Positions 1-8,974 of a stretch of 64,000 bases of DNA are shown one piece after another; the stretch's first letter is position 1, and the number at the start of each line of letters is the position of its first letter. The DNA is from Desulfovibrio sp. (GTDB lineage Bacteria > Desulfobacterota > Desulfovibrionia > Desulfovibrionales > Desulfovibrionaceae). The notes beneath the pieces were generated by a model, which had not been told where the DNA came from, ran no database searches, and worked only from the letters and a program-made list of their open reading frames with translations. The translations under genes and the position numbers were made by a program. The stretch is taken from contig JAISLI010000003.1 in assembly GCA_031291035.1 (NCBI GenBank), positions 1-64,000 on the forward strand, read 5' to 3'.

Positions 1-2
1 TG

Positions 3-107
3 GACTTCGGCAACGGGGACGTCTCCTTCGGCCTGAACTACAACCTCATGTTTTCGGAACACGCCACGGGCCACGGGGTCTTCGGCACCTTCCGCTACGA
101 GTTCTGA
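3..107 (+). CDS. C-terminal end of an outer-membrane beta-barrel/autotransporter-like protein (partial, 5' end outside window)
   Basis: Open frame from window edge: DFGNGDVSFGLNYNLMFSEHATGHGVFGTFRYEF*, alternating aromatic/polar residues with terminal Phe typical of OMP C-termini. Confidence 0.5.
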   Translation, partial: DFGNGDVSFGLNYNLMFSEHATGHGVFGTFRYEF

Positions 108-120
108 AACCGTCCGGGGG

Positions 121-2154
121 CTATTTTCGCGCGGCTCTCAGACCGTTGGCGACCACCAGCAGGCTTGTTCCCATGTCCGCGAACACCGCCATCCACATGG
201 TGGCCTGCCCCATGAAGGTCAGGGCGAAAAATGCCGCCTTCACGCCCAGGGCCAGGGCTATGTTCTGCATGAGGATGGCGTGGGTGGCCCTGGACAGACC
301 GATAAAGCGCGGAATCTTTCCGAGATCGTCGTCCATCAGGGCAACATCGGCGGTTTCAATGGCCGTGTCCGTACCGGCGGCGGCCATGGCGAACCCGATA
401 TCGGCCCTGGCGAGCGCCGGGGCGTCGTTGATGCCGTCGCCCACCATGCCGACCTTGCCGTTCTGCGCGAGCCGCTCAATGGCGGCCAGTTTGTCTTCCG
501 GCAAAAGATTCCCCCTGAATTCATCCACGCCGGCCTGCTCCGCTATGGAGCGGGCCGCGTACTCATTGTCGCCCGTCAGCATTACGGTTCTGATGCCGAG
601 CTTCTTCAGCGCCGCTATGGCCTCGACGCTGCTCCGCCTCAGCGTGTCCGCCACGGCGAACAGAGCCTGTACCCCTCCTTCTCCCGCAAGGGCCACCACG
701 CTTTTTCCCTGCCTTTCCAGGGCGAACATCCGTTTTTCCAGCGTGTCCGAACACAGCCCCAGTTCTTCAACCATATGGTGGTTGCCCAGATACCATTTCC
801 TGCCGTCAATCACGCCGCTCACCCCTTGCCCGGGAATGGCCGCGAAATCACTCACCTCCCGCAAGGCAGCGCCTTCTTCCGCCGCATTTTCGGCGATGGC
901 CCTGGATACCGGGTGATCCGACCGGGACGCCAGGCTGTGCGCGAGTACAACCGCATCGGCGCTGTCCATGTCGCCCGGCGCCGCAAAGTCGGTCTGCCTG
1001 GGTTTGCCGTGCGTGATCGTGCCGGTTTTGTCCAGGGCCAGCGAGGAAAGCCGCCTGCCCTGCTCGAGAAATATGCCGCCCTTGACCAGGATTCCGTTGC
1101 GGGTGGCCGCCGCCATGCCGCTGACGATGCTGACGGGAGTGGAGATCACCAGGGCGCAGGGGCAACCGATGACCAGAATGACCAGCGCGGTGTAAATCCA
1201 TTCCGTCCATCCCCCTCCCATAAACAGGGGCGGGATGACCGCCGTCAGAAGGGCGGTCAGAAACACGCCGGGAGTATAGTATCCGGCGAACCGCTCGACC
1301 GCCCGCTGTATGGGAGCGCGGCTGCCCTGCGCTTCTTCCACCGTGTGGATGATGCGGGCCAGGGTCGTGTTGGCGGCGCCGGCTGTCACCCGGAATTCAA
1401 AGGAGCCGGATTCGTTGATGGTGCCCGCATATACCGTATCGCCGACATTTTTTTCCGCCGGCATGCTCTCGCCGGTGATGGGAGCCTGGTTGACCGCCGA
1501 GCGCCCTCGCGTGACGACTCCGTCAAGGGCCACACGTTCGCCCGGCTTCACCCGCGCCAGGCTGCCCACAGGTACCCGACGAATGTCCGTTTCCTCCCAG
1601 GAACCGTCGGAACGCCGTATGGTCGCCTTTTCGGGCGTCAGATCAAGCAAATCCTTGATGGCCTTTCTGGCCCGCTCCAGTGACCCGGCTTCTATGGCCT
1701 CGGCAAGAGTGAACAGCAGCATCACCATGGCGGCTTCCGGATACTGCCCGATAATGACGGCGCCGGTCACGGCCACGGACATGAGCGCGTTGATGTTCAG
1801 ATTCAGATTTCTGAGCGCGATCCAGCCCTTTCTGTAGGTGGTCAGACCGGCGAAAAGGATGGAGGCGACGGCGAAAAGCACGGGAAGCCGCGCCATGACC
1901 TCCACGCCGTTGACGCTCCAGGCGTGCGGGTCAATTCCGAACAGGCTCACATTCCATCCGTGAAGCAGCTCAACGGCTTCCGCGGCGGCGGCCAACACGC
2001 CCGCGATCGCCAATTTTCCCCACGGCGTCCCCGGCGCCCGGGTCGCGCGGTCGTGCCCGCAACAGACGCCGTGTTCGCGGCTGCCGGCATGGCCGCATGT
2101 GAATCCCGCCGGATGAACCGCGCCGCGCGGGCATGCCACGGTTGAGTCGCTCAT
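121..2154 (-). CDS. Heavy-metal translocating P1B-type ATPase (Zn/Cd/Pb efflux)
   Basis: IGCPCALV (CPC), DKTGTIT, TGES, MVGDGINDAPAL motifs; Cys/His-rich N-terminus without an evident full HMA domain. Confidence 0.95.
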   Translation of the reverse strand: MSDSTVACPRGAVHPAGFTCGHAGSREHGVCCGHDRATRAPGTPWGKLAIAGVLAAAAEAVELLHGWNVSLFGIDPHAWSVNGVEVMARLPVLFAVASILFAGLTTYRKGWIALRNLNLNINALMSVAVTGAVIIGQYPEAAMVMLLFTLAEAIEAGSLERARKAIKDLLDLTPEKATIRRSDGSWEETDIRRVPVGSLARVKPGERVALDGVVTRGRSAVNQAPITGESMPAEKNVGDTVYAGTINESGSFEFRVTAGAANTTLARIIHTVEEAQGSRAPIQRAVERFAGYYTPGVFLTALLTAVIPPLFMGGGWTEWIYTALVILVIGCPCALVISTPVSIVSGMAAATRNGILVKGGIFLEQGRRLSSLALDKTGTITHGKPRQTDFAAPGDMDSADAVVLAHSLASRSDHPVSRAIAENAAEEGAALREVSDFAAIPGQGVSGVIDGRKWYLGNHHMVEELGLCSDTLEKRMFALERQGKSVVALAGEGGVQALFAVADTLRRSSVEAIAALKKLGIRTVMLTGDNEYAARSIAEQAGVDEFRGNLLPEDKLAAIERLAQNGKVGMVGDGINDAPALARADIGFAMAAAGTDTAIETADVALMDDDLGKIPRFIGLSRATHAILMQNIALALGVKAAFFALTFMGQATMWMAVFADMGTSLLVVANGLRAARK

Positions 2155-2230
2155 ATTGATTCTCCTGCCGAGAGGTTGGCAAATCGGGACAGTAACGGCC
2201 GAGGCTCCACTGTCCTGGGCAGCCTAATAT

Positions 2231-2245
2231 CTATAGCCGCTATAG
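2231..2245. promoter_or_regulatory. MerR-family operator dyad (ATPase promoter)
   Basis: CTATAGCCGCTATAG (CTATAG-N3-CTATAG); on the minus strand directly follows TTGACA. Confidence 0.65.
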
Positions 2246-2305
2246 TGTCAAGAAAATTTCAAAAAAAATTGTGCCGCGCCGAATTTTTTTTGACAGCGGC
2301 AATGT

Positions 2306-2320
2306 CTATAGTTACTATAG
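2306..2320. promoter_or_regulatory. Second MerR-family operator dyad
   Basis: CTATAGTTACTATAG, same CTATAG-N3-CTATAG architecture, upstream of the merR-like gene. Confidence 0.6.
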
Positions 2321-2322
2321 TG

Positions 2323-2442
2323 TAGTTCACGAATGAAACAAGTGAACCGCTCCGCAAGGATTTGCAAGCAAATCCTTGCCGCGAAACAGGAGCAGGCCGG
2401 CTTTGTCCGACGTGAGCGAACTGTGTCAAGTGTTACTTGCTG
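2323..2442. repeat. Dispersed intergenic repeat, copy A
   Basis: About 115 bp alignable by eye to 38304-38423 with few mismatches and a short indel; internal hairpin AAGGATTTGC-AA-GCAAATCCTT. Confidence 0.75.
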
Positions 2443-2474
2443 TGGTGTCAAAAAAATTTTTACGGGCGGAAAAA

Positions 2475-2942
2475 ATGAAGATAGGCGATCTGGCGAGAAA
2501 GACCGGGTGCAAGGTCGTGACAATCCGGTATTACGAAAAGGAAGGGCTTCTTCCGGAGCCGGAAAGGACGGAGGGAAACTACAGATTATACGGGAAGAAC
2601 GACCTGGAGCGTCTGCAATTCATCATGCACTGCCGAAAACACGGCCTGAAGCCCGACGAAATCAAAAAACTGCTGGCTTTTAAAGATGCCCCCCAAGGGG
2701 ATTGCACATGGGTATCCGAACTCATCAACACGCATATCAAAGAGATTGATGCGCAGATCGCTTCGCTTGAGCATCTCAAGCAACATCTGAATCAGCTTCG
2801 GCAGCGCTGCGCCGGCGGGCAGAGCGGCGAACATTGCGGCATCATGCACAGCCTGAACAATTTGAGTCAATGTTGCCTTTCTTGTGCGCGATGCTCACCG
2901 AAGCCGGGCCGCCGGATGAAGCAGCCGCAACAGGCGGAATGA
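2475..2942 (+). CDS. MerR-family heavy-metal-responsive regulator (CadR/PbrR/ZntR-like)
   Basis: [39 protein letters not shown] helix-turn-helix; Cys-rich C-terminus; divergent from P1B-ATPase. Confidence 0.9.
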   Translation: MKIGDLARKTGCKVVTIRYYEKEGLLPEPERTEGNYRLYGKNDLERLQFIMHCRKHGLKPDEIKKLLAFKDAPQGDCTWVSELINTHIKEIDAQIASLEHLKQHLNQLRQRCAGGQSGEHCGIMHSLNNLSQCCLSCARCSPKPGRRMKQPQQAE

Positions 2943-2950
2943 TTCTAAAC

Positions 2951-2995
2951 GGCCCCGTCCGCCCCCGCCGCGGGACGGACGGGGCCGCGCGTTTT
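2951..2995 (+). terminator. Rho-independent terminator after merR-like gene
   Basis: GGCCCCGTCCG...CGGACGGGGCC stem followed by GCGCGTTTTT. Confidence 0.75.
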
Positions 2996-3015
2996 TGCAA
3001 AGACGGAATACACGT

Positions 3016-3720
3016 TCAGTCGCGGCTGGTGCCGAAAAAGCGCAACATCATGAGGAAAAGGTTGATAAAATCAAGATAGAGGGTCAAGGCTCCCAATATG
3101 GCGCCGCGCCGCATGGCCGTACCGTCTTCCAGAGGGGCGCCCAGGCCGAAATTGCGGATTTTTTGTGTGTCATAGGCGGTGAGCCCCGTGAAAATCAGCA
3201 CACCCAGGCAACTGATGATGAAATCCATCATGCTGCTTTTGAGGAAAAAATTGACCAGCATGGCGATTATCAGCCCGAAAAGCCCCATGCCGAGGAAAGA
3301 GCCGAAGGCCGTGAGGTCACGCTTTGTCACCGTGCCGTAGACAGACATGGCCAGAAACGTGCCCGCCGTAACCAGAAAGGCGTTGGAGATGGAGGCGACG
3401 GGATAAATTACAAAGACCGAAGAGAGCATGGCCCCGGTAAGCACGGAATACAGCAAAAAAAGTCCGGTGGCCACGGAAGCGGACATTTTGTGCACCGCGG
3501 CGGACAGGGCGATGACAAGACCGAGTTGCGCGATGACGAGGGCTATCATAACGATGCTGTTGCCCAGGATGACCTGCTGCAGCCCGGCGGAATTGGCGAC
3601 GGCGTAGGACACGGCCGCCGTGACGGCAAGACCGGCCGTCATCCATTGATAGACCTGACGCATGTAAACGGAAACAGCGGTGACGCCGCTTTGGGCAATG
3701 ACGCGAGTATCGGGGGACAT
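3016..3720 (-). CDS. Bax inhibitor-1/YccA family membrane protein
   Basis: Seven hydrophobic segments, FTGLTAYDTQKIR signature, ALTLYLDFINLFLMMLRFFG C-terminus; AGGAGG RBS before ATG at 3720. Confidence 0.92.
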   Translation of the reverse strand: MSPDTRVIAQSGVTAVSVYMRQVYQWMTAGLAVTAAVSYAVANSAGLQQVILGNSIVMIALVIAQLGLVIALSAAVHKMSASVATGLFLLYSVLTGAMLSSVFVIYPVASISNAFLVTAGTFLAMSVYGTVTKRDLTAFGSFLGMGLFGLIIAMLVNFFLKSSMMDFIISCLGVLIFTGLTAYDTQKIRNFGLGAPLEDGTAMRRGAILGALTLYLDFINLFLMMLRFFGTSRD

Positions 3721-3929
3721 ATTTCCTCCTGAACGGGTATCGTGTGACAGTTGATTTTCTCCACCACATAGTAAGGATTTTTTCACGTCTGGCAAGTATC
3801 TTTTTATGGGTTTTCCTTGCTCTGGCCCGCGCTGCCCGAAACAAACCGTTGAGCCCTTCAAGCCTTGCGTTTGAAAGCAAGGATTTGGAAGAACTGAATG
3901 ACCCTGGCTGCATCGTGCGGGCCTTGACA

Positions 3930-3957
3930 AAAATGCAACAATATATCATTGCATTTT
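3930..3957. promoter_or_regulatory. Near-perfect 28-bp palindrome, candidate Zur/Fur-family operator
   Basis: AAAATGCAACAATATATCATTGCATTTT with perfect 9-bp outer arms, adjoining TTGACA, upstream of zinc-uptake-type operon. Confidence 0.55.
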
Positions 3958-4000
3958 CCTCGGATGGATTCCCCACAACCCAATGAACAAGGAAACCGCC

Positions 4001-4606
4001 ATGAAGAAAACCATGTTATTCGCTTCCGCCATTGCCTGCCTGGTTGCGGCCGGACCGCCGGCATTCGCGCATGAGGCGCATGAGGCGCATGAACACGGCA
4101 CTGCCCGCGTCAATCTGGGCGTGGAAGGGCGACAGGTGGAAATCGCCCTTGAAACGCCGCTTGCCAGCCTCATTTCTTTTGAACACACGCCCGAAACCGA
4201 TGCGCAGAAAAAAGAAGCGCGCGGTATGGCAACAATTATGCGCAAGGCCGATACATTGTTCATCTTTCCGGCAGAAGCCCTGTGCCGCCTGGAAAAGGTG
4301 GAGCTGGAATCGGAAGCGATAGGCGACGATCTGCTTTCCCCGTCCGGAACGTCGGCGGCGGCCGGCGCAAGGCGAGGGGAAGGGAAAGCCGGCTCCCATG
4401 ATGACAAAAAGAAAGATGGAGAAGGCCACGCCGACCTTGAGGCGACAATTTCCTTCACCTGCCGGAATCCTGAAAAATTGAACCGTATTACGGTTGAAAT
4501 GTTCAAGGCTTTCCCCAATCTGAAAGAAATAGAAATGCAGATGATCACTCCCAAAGGCCAGGGAGCGGCGGAGCTTACTCCCCGGTCAAATGTCGCCGAA
4601 TGGTGA
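4001..4606 (+). CDS. DUF2796 (ZrgA-like) periplasmic zinc-uptake protein
   Basis: Signal peptide then HEAHEAHEHGTARVNLGVEG, His/Asp-rich linker, FTCRNPEKL; first gene of operon. Confidence 0.85.
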   Translation: MKKTMLFASAIACLVAAGPPAFAHEAHEAHEHGTARVNLGVEGRQVEIALETPLASLISFEHTPETDAQKKEARGMATIMRKADTLFIFPAEALCRLEKVELESEAIGDDLLSPSGTSAAAGARRGEGKAGSHDDKKKDGEGHADLEATISFTCRNPEKLNRITVEMFKAFPNLKEIEMQMITPKGQGAAELTPRSNVAEW

Positions 4607-5372
4607 CAGCATGGTCCGGCAAAAACTTTTGTCAAAGGCCGGCGATCCGGCGGCGGAAAGCCTTTCGCCCGCACCCGCCGTCCTTCTGGACAAGGTGCTG
4701 TTTTCATGGCCCGGCAGACGCCGGCCCGTTCTGGACATACCTTCTTTCAGTGTGCGGCCGGGGGAGCATATCTTTATAGCCGGACCGAGCGGAAGCGGAA
4801 AAAGCACCTTGCTCGGCCTGATTGCGGGTATTTTTGTACCGCGCTCAGGCCGGGTTTTCGTCAACGGAACATGCCTCAACGACCTTGGCGGGGCGAAACG
4901 GGATGCCTTTCGCGGCGATCACATAGGATTTATTTTCCAGCAATTCAATCTGATTCCCTATTTGTCCATTCTTGAGAATGTTCTGATTCCCTGCAATTTT
5001 TCTTCCCTGCGTTCCGCCCGGGCCGGCCGGCAGGCCGGCAGCCCGGCACGGGCCGCGCGGAATCTGCTGGAACGACTGGATATGTCTCCGGGGCTTTGGA
5101 ACAGAAAGGTCAATCAGTTATCCGTGGGGCAGCAGCAACGGGTCGCGGCGGCCCGGGCGCTTATTGGCGGCCCGTCCATTCTGATAGCCGACGAGCCGAC
5201 ATCTTCCCTTGACGCCGACAGACGCAAGGCTTTTTTGCGGCTGCTGCTCAGGGAATGCGGGGAAGCGCGCTCCACGCTGCTTTTCGTCAGCCATGATCAG
5301 GGCATTGCGGAAGGTTTTTCCGCTACGGTGTTTTTGCCGGAACTGAACAATGCGGCCGGGGAGGACGGATGA
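4590..5372 (+). CDS. ABC transporter ATP-binding protein (LolD/MacB-like)
   Basis: Walker A GPSGSGKST, signature LSVGQQQRVAAARAL, Walker B LIADEPTSSLD. Confidence 0.93.
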   Translation: MSPNGDSMVRQKLLSKAGDPAAESLSPAPAVLLDKVLFSWPGRRRPVLDIPSFSVRPGEHIFIAGPSGSGKSTLLGLIAGIFVPRSGRVFVNGTCLNDLGGAKRDAFRGDHIGFIFQQFNLIPYLSILENVLIPCNFSSLRSARAGRQAGSPARAARNLLERLDMSPGLWNRKVNQLSVGQQQRVAAARALIGGPSILIADEPTSSLDADRRKAFLRLLLRECGEARSTLLFVSHDQGIAEGFSATVFLPELNNAAGEDG

Positions 5373-6643
5373 CGGCGCGATTTTGCTATTTGTTGTTTCT
5401 GGCCGGAAAAAGCGCCTGGAATCGCCGGGGCACATTGTTGCTGGTGGCATTTTCCATTGCTCTTTCAACAACTCTGCTGCTCGGCATTGAAAAGATCAGA
5501 ACGCAGATCCGGGAAAATTTTGTTCAGGCCGTTTCAGGCACGGATCTGGTCGTGGGCGCGCGCGGCGGCAACATTCAGCTTATGCTCTATGCCGTTTTTC
5601 ATCTTGGCGGGGCCACCAACAACATGGGCTGGCGAAGCGCCCGGGAAATAGCCGGGAGGCCGGAAGTCGCCTGGGCCATTCCGGTTTCCCTGGGCGATTC
5701 CCACAAGGGCTATCCTGTGGTGGCCACCACAACAGAGTTTTTTGCCCACTACCGTTTCCGGGGCGGCAGAGAACTTTCCCTGGCGCGGGGGAAAGCCTTC
5801 GCGTCTGTTTTTGATGTGGTTGTGGGCGCGGAAGCGGCAAAAAAACTCGGCTATGTCGTCGGCCAAAAGCTGGTGCTGAGTCACGGGAGCGGAGGATCGC
5901 ATTTGACGGAGCACGCGGACAAGCCGTTTGTCGTGTGCGGCATCCTCGCGCCGACCGGCACGCCGGTTGACCGCTCCCTCTATATAGGCCTTGACGCGAT
6001 GGAGGCGATACATCTCGACTGGCGGGGGGGGGCGCCCATGCCGGGGCTGCGTATCCTGCCCGAACAGGTCGCGAAATTTGACCTGGAGCCCAAAAGCATA
6101 ACCGCCCTTCTTGTGGGGCTGAAAAAACGCGGTCAGGTCTTCGCGTTGCAACGCGCGGTAAACGAGTGGAAAACCGAGCCGCTCACGGGGGTTATGCCCG
6201 GCGTGGTCATGGATCAGATATGGAGCGTGGTCGGCGTTGGTGAGCAGGCGCTCCTGTTCGTTTCCGCCCTGGTCACGGTGGCCGGTCTGGCGGGCCTTGC
6301 CGCGGCGATACTCGCGGGCCTTGGCGAGCGGAGGCGGGAGCTGGCCATTTTGCGTTCCGCGGGGGCAAGACCGGTGAATATTCTGATTCTGCTGGCCTGC
6401 GAGGGATTTTTGATTGTGACCGCCGGGACGGTCGGCGGATCTGTGGCGTTGATTCTGCTTATAGCGGCGCTTGGCCCAACGCTTGCCGACATGTATGGCA
6501 TATTCATATATCTCTCGCCGCCCGATTCGGGGGAGTGGCTGCTGCTGGGCTGCATCTGCCTCGCCGGGATTCTGACCGGCCTTGTTCCCGCCCTGCGGGC
6601 ATATCGCATGAGTTTGTCGGATGGCCTCACCGTTGCGATATAA
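5369..6643 (+). CDS. ABC transporter permease, FtsX/MacB-like
   Basis: N-terminal TM helix, large periplasmic domain (VSGTDLVVGARGGNIQLML), three C-terminal TM helices; overlaps ATPase gene. Confidence 0.88.
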   Translation: MTARFCYLLFLAGKSAWNRRGTLLLVAFSIALSTTLLLGIEKIRTQIRENFVQAVSGTDLVVGARGGNIQLMLYAVFHLGGATNNMGWRSAREIAGRPEVAWAIPVSLGDSHKGYPVVATTTEFFAHYRFRGGRELSLARGKAFASVFDVVVGAEAAKKLGYVVGQKLVLSHGSGGSHLTEHADKPFVVCGILAPTGTPVDRSLYIGLDAMEAIHLDWRGGAPMPGLRILPEQVAKFDLEPKSITALLVGLKKRGQVFALQRAVNEWKTEPLTGVMPGVVMDQIWSVVGVGEQALLFVSALVTVAGLAGLAAAILAGLGERRRELAILRSAGARPVNILILLACEGFLIVTAGTVGGSVALILLIAALGPTLADMYGIFIYLSPPDSGEWLLLGCICLAGILTGLVPALRAYRMSLSDGLTVAI

Positions 6644-7937
6644 CCGGGCGAGGCGCGCTTGCGTCGCGCTGCTGGCGGCGGTTGCCGTCTTTTTTTCATG
6701 GACCTCTCCTTCCGCATCCCGGAATGACGCCGCAACATATACCGCGATAACATGGGAGCAACTGACGCCTGAATCCTGGCACAGGGAAAATTCTTTCGGC
6801 GAACTGAATCCGGACGGTCTTTCCGACAATGATCCGGTTGCCGCCAAAGCGCTGGAGACATATCTCGCAAAATGGGAAGACGCGCCGGCAAACGGAGCGC
6901 TTCAGGGAAAACATGTAAAGATCTGCGGATTTGTCGTTCCGCTGGAATGGGAGAACAAGTCCTCCCTGAAAGAATTTTTGCTGGTCCCTTACTTTGGGGC
7001 ATGTATTCACGTCCCTCCTCCCCCTCAAAACCAGATCATCCATGTGGAGTCGCGCAGCGCCCTTCAGGGAGTTCAGTCCATGGACCCCGTTGTTGTTTAT
7101 GGAAAAATAAGTATCGCGGAAAGCTCAAACAGTATTGCGGACTCCGTGTATCACATGGAGGCCGACCATGTTGAAACAGACAATAAAAATATGGCGTCAA
7201 ATATGTTGCATGCCATGTCCGTCACACTGCTGTGCGGGTTGTCATTGTGTTTTTGCCTACTGTTTTTCTATAAAATAAAAAATTTCGGTCTGCGCGTCAT
7301 CTGTTTCAGCATCAGTTTTTCCTCCGGCATTATGTCATGCGCCGGAATCTCGACCCTGTTCATGAAACCAACCCTTGATGCCGTCAGTTCGTTTATTATA
7401 AGTTTTGTATTCATATCCGCGGTTGTCCATTTGCTGCATGCCAGAAGCAAAAAAGACAATTTTGACGAAAGAATGCGACAGTCGGGGAAGTTCGCCTCTC
7501 TGGCCGTCGCCGCGCATGGCCTGCCGGAATATTTTGCCGTATTCAGCGCGGCCATGCTTGAGCCGGCCCTCGGTCTCGCCCTGGGCGCGGCTGTGGTTGC
7601 CCACAATATTCCCCTGGGGGCTTCCGTTGCCTTCCTTGTTCATCAGGGGACAGGCAAGCGCGGGCTGGCCTGGCTGTGTCTGTCGCTTTCCGGCTTCATT
7701 CCGGCCGCCGCGGCAATTTCGCTCCATTTGTCCGTGCGCTCCTTTTTGCCCGCAAACCTGGAAACGCTTTTTGCCTGCGCCGGAGGCATCATGACCTCCG
7801 TCGCCGTGACCGACCTCATCCCCCTGGCCGGACGGCATGGGAGATATGCCCATGTGCTCCGCGGCTACTGCGCGGGCGTCCTCTTTATGCTTCTTCTTTT
7901 GCTGTTTTTTTATCGTGAGAACGGCAATGTCATGTAA
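6621..7937 (+). CDS. Fusion protein: N-terminal DUF3299 plus C-terminal ZIP/ZupT-like membrane domain
   Basis: GFVVPLEW...FLLVPYFGACIHVPPPPQNQIIHV (DUF3299) followed by TM domain with AAHGLPEY...VVAHNIPLG, aligning with ZIP HNxPEG...HNIPEG. Confidence 0.8.
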   Translation: MASPLRYNRARRACVALLAAVAVFFSWTSPSASRNDAATYTAITWEQLTPESWHRENSFGELNPDGLSDNDPVAAKALETYLAKWEDAPANGALQGKHVKICGFVVPLEWENKSSLKEFLLVPYFGACIHVPPPPQNQIIHVESRSALQGVQSMDPVVVYGKISIAESSNSIADSVYHMEADHVETDNKNMASNMLHAMSVTLLCGLSLCFCLLFFYKIKNFGLRVICFSISFSSGIMSCAGISTLFMKPTLDAVSSFIISFVFISAVVHLLHARSKKDNFDERMRQSGKFASLAVAAHGLPEYFAVFSAAMLEPALGLALGAAVVAHNIPLGASVAFLVHQGTGKRGLAWLCLSLSGFIPAAAAISLHLSVRSFLPANLETLFACAGGIMTSVAVTDLIPLAGRHGRYAHVLRGYCAGVLFMLLLLLFFYRENGNVM

Positions 7938-8487
7938 TTTCAAAATGATGCTGTGCTTTGCCATTGGTTGCGTTTTTTGGCATGGTTGGGCGCAGGCCGG
8001 GTCAGCGGCGGGGCAGGACTCCTACCGTGAGGTGAAATGGGAGGAGTTGGTGCCGGCGTCGTGGCATCCGGAAAAAATTTTTGAAAAATTTGATCTGAGT
8101 CAATTTTCGGACAATGATCCGCGCGCCGACAAGGTTCTGGAGGCATTCAACGAAGCCTGGAGAAACGCCCCCGCCAACCCGGCACTGCAAGGACAGCGCA
8201 TAAAAATTCCCGGCTTTGTGGTCCCTCTGGATTGGGGGCATGACGCCCGGCTGGGGGATTTTTTGCTTGTCCCCTACTTTGGCGCGTGTATCCATGTTCC
8301 GCCGCCGCCGGCAAACCAGATTGTTTACGTCAGGGCGGATGACGCGCCGGTCGGGGAGGGCAGGGAGGTCAGGTTGATGGACATCGTATGGGTTTACGGG
8401 ACAATCAATGTTGAAAGAAATGACTCCGGCGGCATGGGAGCGTCAAGTTACAGTATGAAGCCGGACAAAGTGGAGCCGTATCAATAA
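7927..8487 (+). CDS. DUF3299 secreted protein (Zrg-like operon member)
   Basis: GFVVPLDWGHDARLGDFLLVPYFGACIHVPPPPANQIVYV; overlaps upstream gene by 11 bp. Confidence 0.85.
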   Translation: MSCNFKMMLCFAIGCVFWHGWAQAGSAAGQDSYREVKWEELVPASWHPEKIFEKFDLSQFSDNDPRADKVLEAFNEAWRNAPANPALQGQRIKIPGFVVPLDWGHDARLGDFLLVPYFGACIHVPPPPANQIVYVRADDAPVGEGREVRLMDIVWVYGTINVERNDSGGMGASSYSMKPDKVEPYQ

Positions 8488-8957
8488 TGTCGGAAAGAAA
8501 CCCCGTCATCCCGGATTGTCCGGCAGAGGCGGAGAATCCGCGCGGGCGGCAAGGCGTGCGGCTTACCAGCCTGCGCCGCGCGATACTTGAAATACTCATG
8601 GCGGCGGATTTCCCCGTAAAGGCCTATGACTTGATTGAATATATGCGGGACAAGGGGAAGCGCGTCACGCCGGCCACCATCTACCGGACGCTGGATTTTT
8701 TGCTTCAGAACGGGCTTGTGCACCGCGTGAACTCGCTGAACGCGTATATACCATGTACCGGCGAGCACAATAATCATGCCTTGCTGATGGTTACATGTTC
8801 AGGGTGTCAAAAGACAACGGAAATAGACGATCAGGATTTGTATGATTCCATGCGCTCAAGACTTGAGGAATTGGGCATGTCTCTCCAGGGCGGCTGTATT
8901 GAAATACAGGGGATGTGCAAAGAATGTATGCGGTATCCTCAACCTTCGACCGGGTGA
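8487..8957 (+). CDS. Fur-family regulator, probably Zur
   Basis: RLTSLRRAILEIL, TPATIYRTLDFLLQNGLVHRV, CSGC and CKEC zinc motifs; last gene of zinc operon. Confidence 0.88.
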   Translation: MSERNPVIPDCPAEAENPRGRQGVRLTSLRRAILEILMAADFPVKAYDLIEYMRDKGKRVTPATIYRTLDFLLQNGLVHRVNSLNAYIPCTGEHNNHALLMVTCSGCQKTTEIDDQDLYDSMRSRLEELGMSLQGGCIEIQGMCKECMRYPQPSTG

Positions 8958-8974
8958 TCAGGGAGCTTGGTTTT

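Noticed and set aside
146-2145. Plus-strand ORFs at 146-916, 280-1683, 968-1195, 1310-1837, 1924-2145
   Set aside because: Antisense to P1B-ATPase; GC-driven spurious ORFs with no motifs.
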